From Maratus speciosus (lineage: Eukaryota > Arthropoda > Arachnida > Araneae > Salticidae): a DNA stretch of 64,000 bases. Below are positions 23,545-34,523 of this stretch, one piece after another; within the stretch, counting starts at the first letter, position 1; each line of letters begins with the position of its first letter. The stretch covers positions 31,748,087 through 31,812,086 of the forward strand of contig OZ010787.1 in the NCBI GenBank assembly GCA_963932465.1, given 5' to 3'. The notes under the pieces were generated by a model. That model was not told the origin of the DNA, did not search any database, and worked only from the letters and a program-made list of their open reading frames with translations. A program made the translations under genes and the position numbers.

Positions 23545-24121
23545 AGGGTATTGATAGAGGTTGATCAGAAATGTATAATTGAAAGATATTAAAACGGGGT
23601 GTTTACAATCGTCATGGGCGGAGTTTCGCCCTTTCCGAGCGTGCAACAGTACAGAGTTGTAACTAGGGAACTGCTTGATTTCTCCCATACAATTAAACTG
23701 ATATGGTTTATTGTCAGCTTCTTCGAAAGCTTTCGGAATGGACCAAATTTTATAACATTTTCCTTGATGTAGGTAGAGTTGCATTTTTGGAATTAACGAT
23801 TAACTATTTTGCTAAATATTTGATTTTGTATTTTTTCACTGTTTCAGAGCTTGTAACTCGCCATTAATTCTCAATATTCTAAAACAACTTATGTCATTTC
23901 GCAGGATTTTTTCTGCTCTTTCTAAATATGTGCTTCGTTTTTATGTAGCATTATCGATAGTTTAGCAATGAGGGTTTTTTTACAAATTTCCGATTTTTCA
24001 TTCTATTTGCTGTAACTTGAAAATTATTGAGATCCGGCCAGGCATTATATACTGATTTATGCTCCGTGTGATCTCCTCTATTACCCCTATTAATATTGGA
24101 CCCCTTTAACGGAACACCCTG
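23545..24121. repeat. Right long terminal inverted repeat of the mariner element
   Basis: Partner of 21142-21715. It contains a 103-residue minus frame (23473-23784) that has no motif and is probably a by-product. Confidence 0.85.
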
Positions 24122-24123
24122 TA

Positions 24124-25714
24124 TATAAATGTGTAAATGTTGACAGCTATGAGCAAAGATGAGAAATGAAAAAGAAGAGCCACTAAAATCTATATAAACA
24201 TCACCATAAAAAATATTTCATTTCAGCTAAAGTGATAAAATGAGTTTTCATCCTTCTTTACAATTCCCTTTACAATTTACAATGTTTTTCCGTATATAGT
24301 AAATGATCATCAACTAAATAAGAAAAAATATTACAATATAATTTAAATTAAAAAGTTAAACAAAATTAAACTTGCTGATCCTATAAAATGAATGGTTAAA
24401 GCTTAAATAGGAATTATTTTCAAAATAATTCACACAGTTGTAGCTCAGAATTTATTTCATTAAATGGAGGGAATAAAATTTACAAATTTTAACTGAACTA
24501 CCACAGTTAACTCTAAGATTGTACGAAAAAGAAAAAAACATTTCTTCAGAATCAACATATGAAACGATTAATCAAAATATCAATCACTCCATTTTAAGCA
24601 ACATAATAAACAGTAGGAAATGTGATAAATTTAAACAATAAAAATATATGAACAGCACCAGATCTAATAAATATTATTTTGGTTAATGTTTAACGAAAAT
24701 ATCAGTTATCTATAACTATAATAATTAATGCAGCTACTCCGTGTTTATTATTAAAACTATCACTACAAAACTAATCACGTATGCCAATTGATGACAAAAT
24801 TAATTCAAAATCTCTATCAAAATTTCTAGAACTAATACATATGAAGTAAAATTAAACACTTAGTCATAAAAAAGTTATATATAATAGGTTATCATTCTAC
24901 AGCTATGTAAAAATTCAAGATTTGTAAACTAATCATAAACTTAAGATTATGAATTTAACTTAAAATAAACAACTGATCAAAAAATAATCTCCAGTTATTA
25001 ACAGTATTAGATCAACTAAGTTGTGTGCATAAATAATGAAGTATAAAATAATACTAATAATTTAAGTATATCATACATTATAAAATAATAATAATAATAA
25101 TAATAATAAATAGTATTGCTTAATTAAGATTTTTAGCAAATTGGAAATTTTTTTCATACATATTGTTACGTTTCGAAAAAACATTTTTAGATATTTAAAA
25201 GAAGGATGAAAACATACCTTGCTATGTTTGTTTTCTAATATGAAAACTACTCCATTAATGTGGTTCTGATGTCAAAGATGTGTGTCGCCGGTTCAAATGG
25301 TTCCAATGGTGTGAATTTTCTTTTAAAAATTCTGTATATATTATTCTTTTCCAATTGATGAACGTGCTTTATTGAACGTCTGCCATTTTAAACAGTACAC
25401 TACACAAGAGACAAGACATAACAAATATTTCAAGTTAGAAGAGAAGCGGTTAGAGTGGGGTGTATGATAACCAATGCTTATTGGTCATTCTAAATGACCT
25501 ACAAGACGTCAGAGGGGGGGGGGGTGACCTTCCGCTCAAAGCATTTATTCTGCTGTCCAACAGTTTAATCTGTCGCAATGAAAACTAAAGGCAAAGAAAA
25601 AAGAATTTTTTGTTGTTTTACATGAAAATAAGCGATAAGAGGTAGGAGTGACATAAGAATTCAGTTAACGTAATTTTTACTGTCGGAATTCGAAGATTTT
25701 TTTTTCTGTTCTTT

Positions 25715-25755
<41 letters not shown>

Positions 25756-25842
25756 GTGTTGCTTGTTATATATTTTATTTTCGGTCAAAGTTTACAATTG
25801 TATTAATATCTCGTTTTAATTCAAGCTAAAACTTCAATATTT
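24124..25842. other. Unassigned, very AT-rich stretch
   Basis: About 1.7 kb with a (TAA)n microsatellite near 25085-25110, a T-run of over 30 near 25719-25752 and a G-run near 25516. No gene or paired termini seen. Confidence 0.5.
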
Positions 25843-25843
25843 A

Positions 25844-26054
25844 CTGTTCAAATGCTTGGAATTCTACAGTGTATACGTGAGCTGTTGACTTTCCCAAGAC
25901 ACTGTGAACAGTCAGATCTTCCATAAGAGATTTCAGTTTCAAGTTGAACACTCGAGCCACCAAATCGGGACGGTCAAATGTTTGTTCGCCTGGTCGCAAA
26001 TTTTCAGTAATCTCTCGCCACTTTGGATTTGCTGTGAATGTTATAAAAAGGGGA
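25844..26054 (-). pseudogene. Helitron Rep/helicase N-domain fragment
   Basis: The minus frame reads PLFITFTANPKWREI, NLRPGEQTFDRPDLVARV, FNLKLKSLMEDL and HVYTVEFQ. This is the Helitron_like_N region, which lies before the HUH rolling-circle nuclease motifs in Helitron Rep-Hel proteins. The canonical block is PDLFITFTCNPKW followed by DRPDLVARVFKLKL. About 70 residues survive. The upstream side is cut by the TTAA MITE at 26054, and the downstream side ends at a stop soon after EFQ, before the expected PHAH motif. No Rep motif or helicase was found elsewhere in the window. Confidence 0.85.
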
Positions 26055-26256
26055 TAAGGGGCGGCGATATATATTATATACCACCTACGATTAATCAGGA
26101 TTTGCACCAGAAAAATTTTAGAAAATTTTAGTTTTCTGACTTTAGTGGAGAAAAGTCGTAAAATTGCTTTTCCTTATTTTGAAATGAAATTTTTCTAAAT
26201 TTCCGGTGGGAATTAAGCCTTACACAAACGCAATTGCTTGCTTTCCAAGGGGTTAA
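26054..26256. mobile_element. TTAA MITE family A, copy 4 (inverted)
   Basis: Left ATAAGGGGCGGCGATATATA, right complement TTAACCCCTTGGAAAGCAAG. It is joined to the right half of E2 exactly as the 17-kb copy is, but in the opposite orientation. Its left edge truncates the Helitron fragment. Confidence 0.82.
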
Positions 26257-26566
26257 TATTCATTTGGTACGTCACGAAATCAGTCCGGAGGCCTTGAGTA
26301 TTGAGACGGTAATGCCTGAACGCTGACACAAAATGGCCGCTATCGTAGGCGGATTTGTTTTAACGTATTTACGGTCTCCTAAATTTGAACACCAGTATTT
26401 TATAAAAGATTTCATTGACTTGTTTAATCTGAGAAAAATAAAGCGGAAAAACTTTTAAAAATCATTGGCAAGAAAAGTTAAGGGAGCGTACACACGCAGA
26501 AAAAATCCGCCTCTGGCAGCCGCCATTTTTCTGACAGCGCTCATGCCTAGTATTTAAGGGGCGGTG
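26257..26566. mobile_element. Right halves of E2 and E1, second copy
   Basis: TTCATTTGGTACGTCACGAA to GAGACGGTAAT (E2, to 26313), then GCCTGAACGCTGACAC to GGGGCGGTG (E1, to 26566). Parallel to 17523-17835. The left halves are missing. E1 keeps its paired arms AAAATGGCCGCT and GCCGCCATTTTT. Confidence 0.78.
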
Positions 26567-29500
26567 AAGTAACTTTAATTGACGAACGGATGATGCAGGA
26601 CTATGATCGAGGACTGAAATACGTACAATCATTTTAATAAAAAGAATGTTTATGTAAATGGTCTGTAGAGGATTTGTTACTATTACTAGATTTGTATACA
26701 GCAAAAAATTAAAATAAATACAGTCATGATTAAAAAAAGTTAGACCACAAAATAGCAGGAAATCTTTATTTGCAGTTACCAGAGAAAAATATGATATGTG
26801 TATCAAAAGTGCGAAAAATGATTAGAATAAAATAACAAAAAGTACTTACACATCTCAAACAAAAGCGAAAAAAAAATGCTTGGAAAAAATAAAGAAAATG
26901 AATTGGCAAGATGGCAAAAAATAGGTATTTTATTAATATTGCTGAATTCTGTAGATTAATATTACTGCATCATGTATCTGAATCTGATTTAGGTCCTGTA
27001 GATAACGTGTTTTAAACTTTTAACCTTTTCAGTCGCAAAAACATTCTATTCCTAAAATGTTTGAAATGATTGACTGACACCAGAATTTACTGACATATTC
27101 CTCAGAAAATAAAAACTTGCTCTTCTAAACATTCATTATAAAAACAAAATTGTATCGAAGTATTCTTGGTTCTGTCTCTCAATTTGATTTAACATTAGCT
27201 GGCAAGGCGTGTGATCACGAACTTTGAATCGGTTAGAAAAAAAGAAAATGCAAACTTCGATTTAAAACCATTAAACCATTTCATTTTAATTTTCGGAAAA
27301 AACGTAACACAAGCTTGTTTTATCCAAATATAGTAGTACGTGCAATATTGTGTACGCTATCTTGGCACTAATCAACAGATATTTCATACAACCCGTCATA
27401 TTTTTGCTTCTTTTTGGGAACATCGGATTTCGAACTTATTCTATCAACGATAATTTTCCGAATTTTCAAGTTATGATTTTGAGACTTTCACAAATGTTGC
27501 TCTATATACATAGCTAATACATTATGCATATTATATTTTGATTGCATTCGCGCCTGCGCAGTGAAACATTGTTTAGTTAACCTACTCATTTTTCATCCAA
27601 TTTTTATTACTTTTTATTTCTGATTGCAGAGTATTATGTACAGTGTTGTTTGTCATATTTTCTGAAAAGAACTTTTTTTGATATTAAGAACTCTGCAAAT
27701 TATAAGCAAAAAACATGGCGAAATTTGGGACTGTTTTTATAAAAACCTTAATTTCTGTACGAGTATACATGCTATCCTCACAAAAATGAACACAATATAT
27801 TACAGTAAGCCACTTATTAATAATCTCGAGTTTGAACGCTTTTGCTACATTAATTTTTACAGGGTTATCCAAAAGATATTACTTTAATTTTCAATTTGTT
27901 GACGGTCCCCTATGGGGTTCCGTGAAAAACATTTCGCGGAAATATATGACATATACTATGCTGTTTACACACCTGTAGTTTCAGGTTAATTCCTCATGTA
28001 TTTTTCTGGATATTTAACAAAACGTCTAAAATCGCAAGTGACCGGTCATATTTGGCCATATAGTGTACTAGCTGCGAATGGTTGCCACTATTACTTTCAA
28101 AATTCCCGTCTCTCTCCGCCATCCTTTATTTTCCGCAAAAGATAAATTTTGATTTCAATAAATTTCAGTTTAAATACCTTATAAACAAAGTGGATCTGGA
28201 GACAACGACTCCTAGGTAATGTATCGATATAATAATTTAAAAAGAATAGGAAGTAATGTAATTGTACGTTTCATCAAATTAAATAATGAAATGTTCTCTA
28301 TCAGCATCTAAAATTCTTGAGCTCTCTTCCCATGCCAATTTTGAGATTCCGGATTTAGGATATTCAACTTATTTGCTTCCTCTAATCCTTATCTCGGCGC
28401 TCAGTGGGGTATTTTAACGATCTATGTGACAAAATTATTGCATTGAATTTTAATTGGGTTTTGCTATTTTTCAGAATGTATCACTAATAAACAGAGATAA
28501 ATGTTTTGTTTATTGAACACGTTCACTGTCATGAGCATCACCGGCGGGTCTCAAAATTTCTTCATTCTGTGCCATGAGCATCACTCGTGGGTCACACAGG
28601 TAGCTTTCCATATAATATTATTTCACAGAATCCGTGATTATTCTCACCAGTAAAGGAGGCGGGTTGATAAGGTCTATTTTTCGCCCATCTTACACGCGAA
28701 AGGAAAAGTTTCGGGTTCCGACAATTTTTAAATGTCGTTGTATACTTAAAGATATATATATATATATTATATAATATTTACGTGATAAATAATATAGTAA
28801 GTCAGTGAAATTATATCCCGAAAATAGAGTGTTTCGGCTTTTTCCTACATTTTTGCTGTTTTTCTTATATTTGCATTATTTTTTTAAGAAGCGTTCCATG
28901 AACCAAATTAATTTTGACATGGAGTGATACTACTCTTTATCAGCTTTTATATAAGCATTATTTTATTAAAGTTCAATATGCGCTCCTACGTATTAGGAAA
29001 AAAATGTATTTCGTGCGAGTATCAGTTGCACTGCTATCGGAGCATGTTCAGATTTGTCTTGACGCACTCAAAAAGTATTTACGTAGTTCAGATGTCGTGT
29101 TCTAAAACTGTTGTTGTAAATATTTATAAAAGAATTTAATAATAAATAATGCCTGGAAGTCAGTAAGATTGTTGTAAAACCTGGAGAAAAACAAATGGTG
29201 ATTTTCGTGTATGTTTTAACAGAAAAGTTATATTGATACTTAGAAGTTCTAAAAACTTCGATCTACAGAGAAGTTCTAAGTTGTGCTCTAAATGCAGATC
29301 ATATGCATTTCGTGTTCTTCGGGCTCGAAATAATCCCATTTCTTCTTCTGTGGTAAAAATAAGACATCGTGCGTGAACGAGTACTGCCGACGACACCTAA
29401 GAAACCTAAAATACATTTAACAATACCATGTTGCCACAACTCTATCACTTGTTGTATAATACGTTAGCGTAAGGACTAACTCGTTACTGTACCAAAACCA

Positions 29501-29590
29501 GCTCAAACTCAGCCTTTTTAGAAACTGGAATCTATATTTTGTCCGGAAAACGATGCTGTAAAACTCATATTACGGGATGGGTATTCAGTT
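26567..29590. other. Unassigned 3-kb stretch
   Basis: No recognised gene. TTAACCTTTTCAGTCGC at 27020 looks like one end of a TTAA MITE, with GACACCAGAATTT inside, but no partner end was found. A (TA)n run lies near 28752-28773. TGAGCATCACCGGCGGGTC and TGAGCATCACTCGTGGGTC near 28535 and 28573 are a short direct repeat. Overlapping frames at 28914-29139 show no motif. Confidence 0.4.
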
Positions 29591-29592
29591 AG

Positions 29593-30345
29593 TTGTCTGT
29601 GCAAGCTTTACGCCCTGTAAGTGAGAATACACCAGTGTATGAAAAATATATTGAAAGTCTTTTAAACAGTCAGGAAAGTCTCAATTTTGACACGCCGGAA
29701 CAGCTTTCCGAATCCGATTATTATACTCTCATGGGTATATCCATGTCTAATTTTAACTATATTTTTGAACTAGTAAAGTCCACAGTGCGCTCTTCGAAAA
29801 AGAGGTCATCTCGTACTTGCTTGACAGTATTACTTGTAAAGCTTAGAACTGGTGTCTCGAATTGTGTTCTGTCCACATTATTCAATATAAGAAAAATATT
29901 AATGTAATCTTCTGTGCAACGTGCACGCAAAAGGCAATCGGGACTAAACTAACTGATACAGATCTTTCTACGCCTACATTTGGATGAGCTGCGATAATTA
30001 ACCCTTGGAATATACCAACTTAAACAAAGCCAATCTTACACTCAAGAGCACTTAAATGAAGAAGGTGTTTACTCACTTTACTTACATCGTGAAGATGAAT
30101 CTGTGCTTCGAGTTCAATTACGATCGCAACACACAAGTGCTAAAATATATAATATTTGGATAAAAGCAGAACGAAGCAAAATCACATAATGGTAAGCTGA
30201 ATGCAAAGTAGGCGCAAGGGTCTTAGTGTGATGTGCGCATGTTGCTTCCGTATTATGGTTTCTGGCTTACTGTCGCCACAACGCAACCAAAAATAGCAAA
30301 AAAACAAGTCTTGAATATGCTTATACACTATAAGACGCCGCCGTT
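29593..30345 (+). pseudogene. DDE_Tnp_4/SWIM transposase-related pseudogene, catalytic middle deleted
   Basis: One frame runs through. Its N-part (29593-29907) has LTPEQL-type sequence, GISMSNFNYIFELVK and KLRTGVSNCVLSTLFNIRK, matching the N-terminal region of Harbinger-like DDE_Tnp_4 proteins that carry a C-terminal SWIM zinc finger. From about 29965 the frame reads LHLDELR, stop, LTLGIYQLKQSQSYT, then VLRVQLRSQHTSAKIYNIW and CKVGARVL, ending CAHVASVLWFLAYCRH, the SWIM end of the same family. The DDE nuclease between them is absent. In-frame stops are at 29905, 29950, 29995, 30187, 30193 and 30229. The first SWIM cysteine is lost. The first codon is TTG after an in-frame TAG, so no valid start exists. 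Confidence 0.78.
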
Positions 30346-30900
30346 GGATGGTCCAGCAGTGATTTGGGTGAAAAAAACAAGGAAGAAGACTAATTCAAGA
30401 CACATTGCCAAAAGTTTCTGAAACAGTATGATTATTTTCGGTTATTGATTATTTCCGATATTTCATGTATTGAAATAATAGTCGGAATAATTCATCATAA
30501 TTTTGCATTTAGTGTGTATTTACTATTGATTATATGGATTAAAACTAATGACAATAGTATTTAATATGACAATAGTATAACTAATGACAATAGTATTAAT
30601 GTACATAATACTTACTAAATTATTCATTTTATTTTTCCCATCAATTATGGAACTTTCATTCAAAATATTTTTTTCTTATTTGTTATCAAGTATAGCAACG
30701 ATAAAAATGAATGTCACATCAAGGGGATGATGGGCTACAAATGGCCCTTACCAACCCACCTCCTTTTTATTGTGAATTATATAATTTTTCCTGCTTCAAA
30801 TATGCAAAAATATCTCTTTTGAAAAACCGGCGATAAAAGATTAAAAATTCTGTAAAAGACGCTCTTCCCGAAGAGGTTAGAAATATCTTAATTAGTATTT
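30346..30900. other. Unassigned stretch with partial MITE duplicate
   Basis: AAAAACCGGCGATAA and GTAAAAGACGCTCTTCCCGA near 30824-30880 duplicate the right arm of the adjacent MITE (31058-31110). The rest is AT-rich without a recognised gene. Confidence 0.5.
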
Positions 30901-31133
30901 TTAACCCTCTCTCTGCGCAACCCGAGATATTCTCGGACATGCATTTTCCGACTAATTAATACTATTTGGTTATTCCCACCAGTTATTTTTTAGCAAAAAC
31001 TTAAGTCTGATTTAGTCAGGACATTTTTCGCGATTACCATAGTAAAAATTTCTGCTTTAAAAAACCGGCGATAACAGATTAAAAATTCTGTAAAAGACGC
31101 TCATCGCGAAGAATTACGCAGCGAGATGGTTAC
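30901..31133. mobile_element. TTAA MITE, CTCTCGCTGCGCA family, copy 2
   Basis: Left TTAACCCTCTCTCTGCGCAA, right complement TAACCATCTCGCTGCG (one TTAA base lost). Shares TTCCCACCAGTTATTTTT with copy 1 at 16177. Confidence 0.7.
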
Positions 31134-31510
31134 GTTTGGCACCCTGGTGATCGCTTTAACTTAGTATGGGGCCAGCGAACGTGTTAACAACACTATCTCA
31201 AAATAAAAATATAATACGTCACAAAGAATGCCTGAAACTTACAAAAGAAAGGTCAGCTTCAAAATTGGTTTTCTATGGATTACCCACTCATTGGTCAACA
31301 ACAGATTGACGAGAAATGTGTGTAGCCATCCTGAAACATAAAAGTTTTAAAATAAAACCATATTTTAAAAAAACAAGATTTATGTTTTATGTGGCCCTGT
31401 TAAAAATGTAAATACTACACAAATTATTTTCATTTGAAAAAATACTGTTACGTAAATAAATAATCTATATAAATTTCATTGAATTTCAAATATAATTTCA
31501 GCTTTTAGAC
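31134..31510. other. Unassigned AT-rich stretch
   Basis: Nothing recognised. Confidence 0.4.
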
Positions 31511-31658
31511 CAGGGGGGGCCAACTGTGGCACGCCCGATACCACTAAAATTTTACAGAAAAAGTCGACTTCTTGAATCGCAGAGATTCAAAGATTAGATA
31601 AGGCAATGATTACTGTAAAATATTAGCGGTGTGAGCGTGCCACAGTTGGCCACCCCTG
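31511..31658. mobile_element. hAT-type MITE (CAGGSGTGGCCAAC family), copy 2, perfect 8-bp duplication
   Basis: Ends CAGGGGGGGCCAACTGTGGC and the complement of CAGGGGTGGCCAACTGTGGC. TTTTAGAC flanks both sides exactly (31503-31510, 31659-31666). The interior has CCACTAAAATTTTACAG. Confidence 0.9.
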
Positions 31659-32247
31659 TTTTAGACGGTAATGTATCCGAATTATTCGTGTGGCATATAA
31701 ATGCTACATACTTTATTTTCAATTTAAATTATGTTAACGTGTATCTCAAATACCTATATTAATTTCGTTGAAATTGAATTAAATTTTCTACTTATAAGCA
31801 GAAACCTTTCGCAATATTTTGTGTTGCCCTGTATAAAATGCATAATTGCTACGTTCATCAAATTATTACAGAATAAAATTTTCCTCAAAAATGCACATGT
31901 AGGCACACTTTCAACTCAATCAAAATTAAAGTGGTTTAACCCTTAAAACGCGATTTTTTATTTGTTTCGAAAAAATTATATATGATACTCTGAAAAGTTT
32001 ATTACACAGGAAAAATAATGAAAAAAAATCAGAGATATATATTTCATATAATATGTCAGTCTTTCCTTCTATTGCACATCTGCAATACAAGTAAAAACTA
32101 CTGTCGCGTGGCTGTTTTACGCTAAAATAATGCAAATTAGTAAATACTTTAATAAGTATGTATAATAAGTATATATAATAAGTATGTATAATAAAAATAT
32201 CCAAATACCTTATTTTGTATAATTATTTATTTTATAAAACTTAACCT
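31659..32247. other. Unassigned AT-rich stretch
   Basis: A short (TATAATAAG)n-like run near 32155-32190. Open frames at 31731-31946 and 31926-32204 have no motif. Confidence 0.4.
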
Positions 32248-32488
32248 TTAACCCTTTAATTCCCACAATAAAATACGTTCTAGAAATTACGTAGTTTAGA
32301 GAATCTGACTTTAAACCAGAAAGTTTCAATGGTTAATTTCGCTTTATTTAAATACGGAATTTTCAATTAAAGCAAATATTGCTATTTTAATTTTCTGGTG
32401 TCAATTAGGCATATGCTAATTAAAAAGATCTATTAAATTCAAAACAGTGTTGTTTGCATATATGCAAAGCTACGCACTAAAGGTTTAA
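32248..32488. mobile_element. TTAA MITE, second copy of the 2433 family
   Basis: TTAACCCTTTAATTCCCA at the left, AAAGGTTTAA at the right. The left arm TACGTTCTAGAAATTACGTA matches the inverse of 2669-2620 almost base for base. Confidence 0.78.
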
Positions 32489-32726
32489 AATTGATTTGCA
32501 AGATTTGAACTAATCCTTTGTGGCATTGTAAAAAGATAGTAGCTGCTGCGTTCCATAACTTACAATAATACTGCATTGTCATTAGAACTACATAAACAGG
32601 GTGTTTCATAAAAGAAAGCCAAAACTTTTAGAGGTGATAGTACACATCAAAATAAACAATTTTCATCAAAGAATGTACTGTCTGAAGTAAAACGAAAAGT
32701 TGCTAGAGGGAATCAATGGAGATATT

Positions 32727-33073
32727 CAGTGTTGTCAGTGGGCTACTTTATTTTAAATTCAGATTTATTACTTTACACCACTTTTTTGAAATTATAAAAT
32801 TCACCTTGTTTTAGCCTTAATTAATATGTCATTAAATGAGGCGAATATTACTATTTCAAAAAAGTGCTGCTAATCAAGAAATCTGAATTTAAAAATAGTA
32901 GCCCATAGCAGCCAACTTTTACGCTTTTTTCTTACCACTAAAATTTAAAAGAAATTTTTGACTTATTTAATTGCAGATTTCGTCGATTTAATAAGGGAAA
33001 ATGTTCTTTTAAATTTTAGTGGTAAGAAAAAAGCGTAAAAGATGGCAGCTATGGTAGCCCACTGGCAACACTG
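32727..33073. mobile_element. hAT-type MITE, GCCAGTGGGCTAC family, split copy
   Basis: Left CAGTGTTGTCAGTGGGCTAC, right complement CAGTGTTGCCAGTGGGCTAC. Split internally by the MITE at 32904-33053. Confidence 0.75.
32904..33053. mobile_element. CATAGC-ended MITE, copy 2, perfect 6-bp duplication GTAGCC
   Basis: Ends CATAGCAGCCAACTTTTACG and the complement of CATAGCTGCCATCTTTTACG. GTAGCC lies on both sides (32898-32903, 33054-33059). Inner arms ACCACTAAAATTTAAAAG and TTTTAAATTTTAGTGGTA. Nested in the GCCAGTGGGCTAC MITE. Confidence 0.88.
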
Positions 33074-33112
33074 GATATGTTGTTATGCGAGGCAAAATCA
33101 AGCAAAGAACTA

Positions 33113-33331
33113 GTAACCCTTTCAGGGGCAAGGTACTTGTATTCATAAAATGTTCAGATAATTTAATGACACCAGTATTAACAAGATATTTTATTTGTAA
33201 ACAAGTAAAAGTAAATTTTCGCGTATTTAATAAAGATGACATTTTCATCATAAAATTCCGGTGCCAATGTGGCAATTTGGGATTAAAATTATGTGATGCC
33301 GTGACGACATCACCGCCCTTCAAGGGGTTAA
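33113..33331. mobile_element. TTAA MITE family B, copy 1
   Basis: GTAACCCTTTCAGGGGCAAG at the left (TTAA mutated) and CCGCCCTTCAAGGGGTTAA at the right, with GACACCAGTATTAACAAG and ATTCCGGTGCCAATGTGGCA inside. The 96- and 136-residue frames here cross the MITE boundary and are artefacts. Other copies at 37320 and 47157. Confidence 0.82.
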
Positions 33332-33340
33332 GTGATAAAA

Positions 33341-33435
33341 GCAAGGTGGGAACCACCTCTCCGTACAATCTTTGAGACTCTGAGCCATTTCCATTTGCAG
33401 TTCCATAGATTAAATGCATATCAGCAGAGTTGCCA
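33341..33435 (-). pseudogene. DUF4817 transposase N-terminal fragment
   Basis: The minus frame reads NSADMHLIYGTANGNGSE, then SQRLYGEVVPTLLL. This parallels residues 8-40 of the intact 21-kb transposase (YADMHLMYGQAHGNA, MYREQFPRRR). It is cut downstream by the TTAA MITE at 33113-33331 and no further transposase sequence was found. Confidence 0.78.
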
Positions 33436-33578
33436 CCAAGTCTCCGGCTTTTTGCACACCACTATTATCTTAGAGAAAATATTGTTCTTTTAAATTGTCC
33501 AATTGTTCCAATTAAATAAAATAACATTTTCTGTATTAAAGTACTGGTATCCATGAAGCCGGAGACTTGGCAGCTCCG
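33425..33578. mobile_element. MITE with CAGAGNTGCCA ends, copy 2
   Basis: Left CAGAGTTGCCACCAAGTCTC, right complement CGGAGCTGCCAAGTCTCCGG. Shares TATTATCTTAGAGAAAATAT (inverse) with the 11456 copy. No clean target duplication. Confidence 0.65.
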
Positions 33579-33801
33579 AGACAGTCTAGTGTGACCCACC
33601 GTGCCGGCGTGAACGTGTTAAGGATATATCAGTTCCTCTTTATTAATAATTCCATGTCGGTACCATTTGCAACACAAAAATAGGCTAATTATATAAGTTA
33701 AATAGTTTTAAATTCTGGCTTGAAATACTTTTTATAAAACTTGATTAAAATTGCCGGCTGTTCTAGTGTTAAACATAATTTACAAATATTCTCTAAAACT
33801 A

Positions 33802-34523
33802 CAAGGGGTGATCAAATGAAAAGGTACGAAACGACATGGTGGGTACTAATGTAGACTTTATTCAAAATATTCACAATAGGCCTGAGCACAACGATCCCAC
33901 TGATGAACAAGCCGCAGGATTCCTTGTTCCCAGAATTCCTGTGGCCGTGAAGAGACCTAGTCCTTCACAGCGTCCTTGAGTACGTCGTCCGAGTTGAAGG
34001 GCTTTCTTTTCAGGTGTTTCTTCAGTGGACCAAACACATGGAAATCGCAGGCAACATGTCCGGACTGTAGGGTGGATAGTCCAACGTCTCCCACTTGAAC
34101 TGGTCTCGGGTCATCACCCAGACTCTCACGGCCTGCACGAAAATGGGCACTCCATTTTCTGACAGACTTGTCAGAGACACATTTCTCCCCGTAAACTGTC
34201 ACCATCCGGCGATGAATAGCTGCCGGTTTCTCACCTTCCGCTGTCAGAAATCGGATAACACCTCTCTGCTCCTCAATCGTCGAATTTTGCAACGCGAACG
34301 CCATCCTGCCCGCATACGGACTGCCGCATCATTTGGACGCCGCTTTTGATAAGAGCCTCTGCTCTCTACTGCGCATGCGGGCACCCGCGCATGCTCCGAT
34401 CCCAGTCAGAGACTCCAATCGCATCCCGAGATGTCTTGCTACGTTCTCCCATGGCGGAATATGCAAATATTTAACTGTTACGTTTTTACGTCGTTTCGTA
34501 CCTTTTCATTTGATCACCCCTTG
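33802..34523. mobile_element. Mariner deletion derivative with TA duplication
   Basis: Ends CAAGGGGTGATCAAATGAAA and the matching inverse, with TA at 33800-33801 and 34524-34525. The inner TIRs continue through AGGTACGAAACGAC. Length 722 bp against roughly 1.3 kb for a full mariner. It appears to be inserted in another copy of the CAGAGNTGCCA MITE: the 34526-34570 flank is a half copy of it. Confidence 0.88.
33957..34304 (-). CDS. Truncated mariner transposase: HTH fused to C-terminus
   Basis: A 115-residue open frame. Residues 9-65 are the mariner N-terminal paired-like HTH (EEQRGVIRFLTAEGEKPAAI, VYGEKCVSDKSVRKW). From about residue 71 it jumps to the C-terminal end of the catalytic domain (CDFHVFGPLKKHLKRKPF), which holds the third catalytic Asp and the usual FGPLK motif. 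The first two catalytic Asps and all between are gone, so it cannot cut DNA. The deletion preserved the frame and there is no internal stop. If made, the product might still bind the TIRs. It could equally be an accidental leftover; expression is unknown. Confidence 0.82.
   Translation of the reverse strand: MAFALQNSTIEEQRGVIRFLTAEGEKPAAIHRRMVTVYGEKCVSDKSVRKWSAHFRAGRESLGDDPRPVQVGDVGLSTLQSGHVACDFHVFGPLKKHLKRKPFNSDDVLKDAVKD

Larger units (their letters stand above)
21142..24121. mobile_element. Near-complete Tc1/mariner (DUF4817, DD41D) transposon with long TIRs
   Basis: TA (21140-21141) then CAGGGTGTTCCGTTA; right end AACGGAACACCCTG then TA (24122-24123). The inverted repeats run from 21142 to about 21715 and from about 23545 to 24121, unusually long for this superfamily. 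The transposase lies between them on the minus strand and is uninterrupted. This is the only large element in the window that could still be competent, provided its TIRs, which have diverged in their inner part, still bind the enzyme. Confidence 0.9.

Noticed and set aside
25085..25110. CRISPR-like regular repeats
   Set aside because: Simple (TAA)n microsatellite without spacers.
33009..33419. 136-residue minus frame
   Set aside because: Only its first part is DUF4817 sequence; the rest is read through a TTAA MITE.
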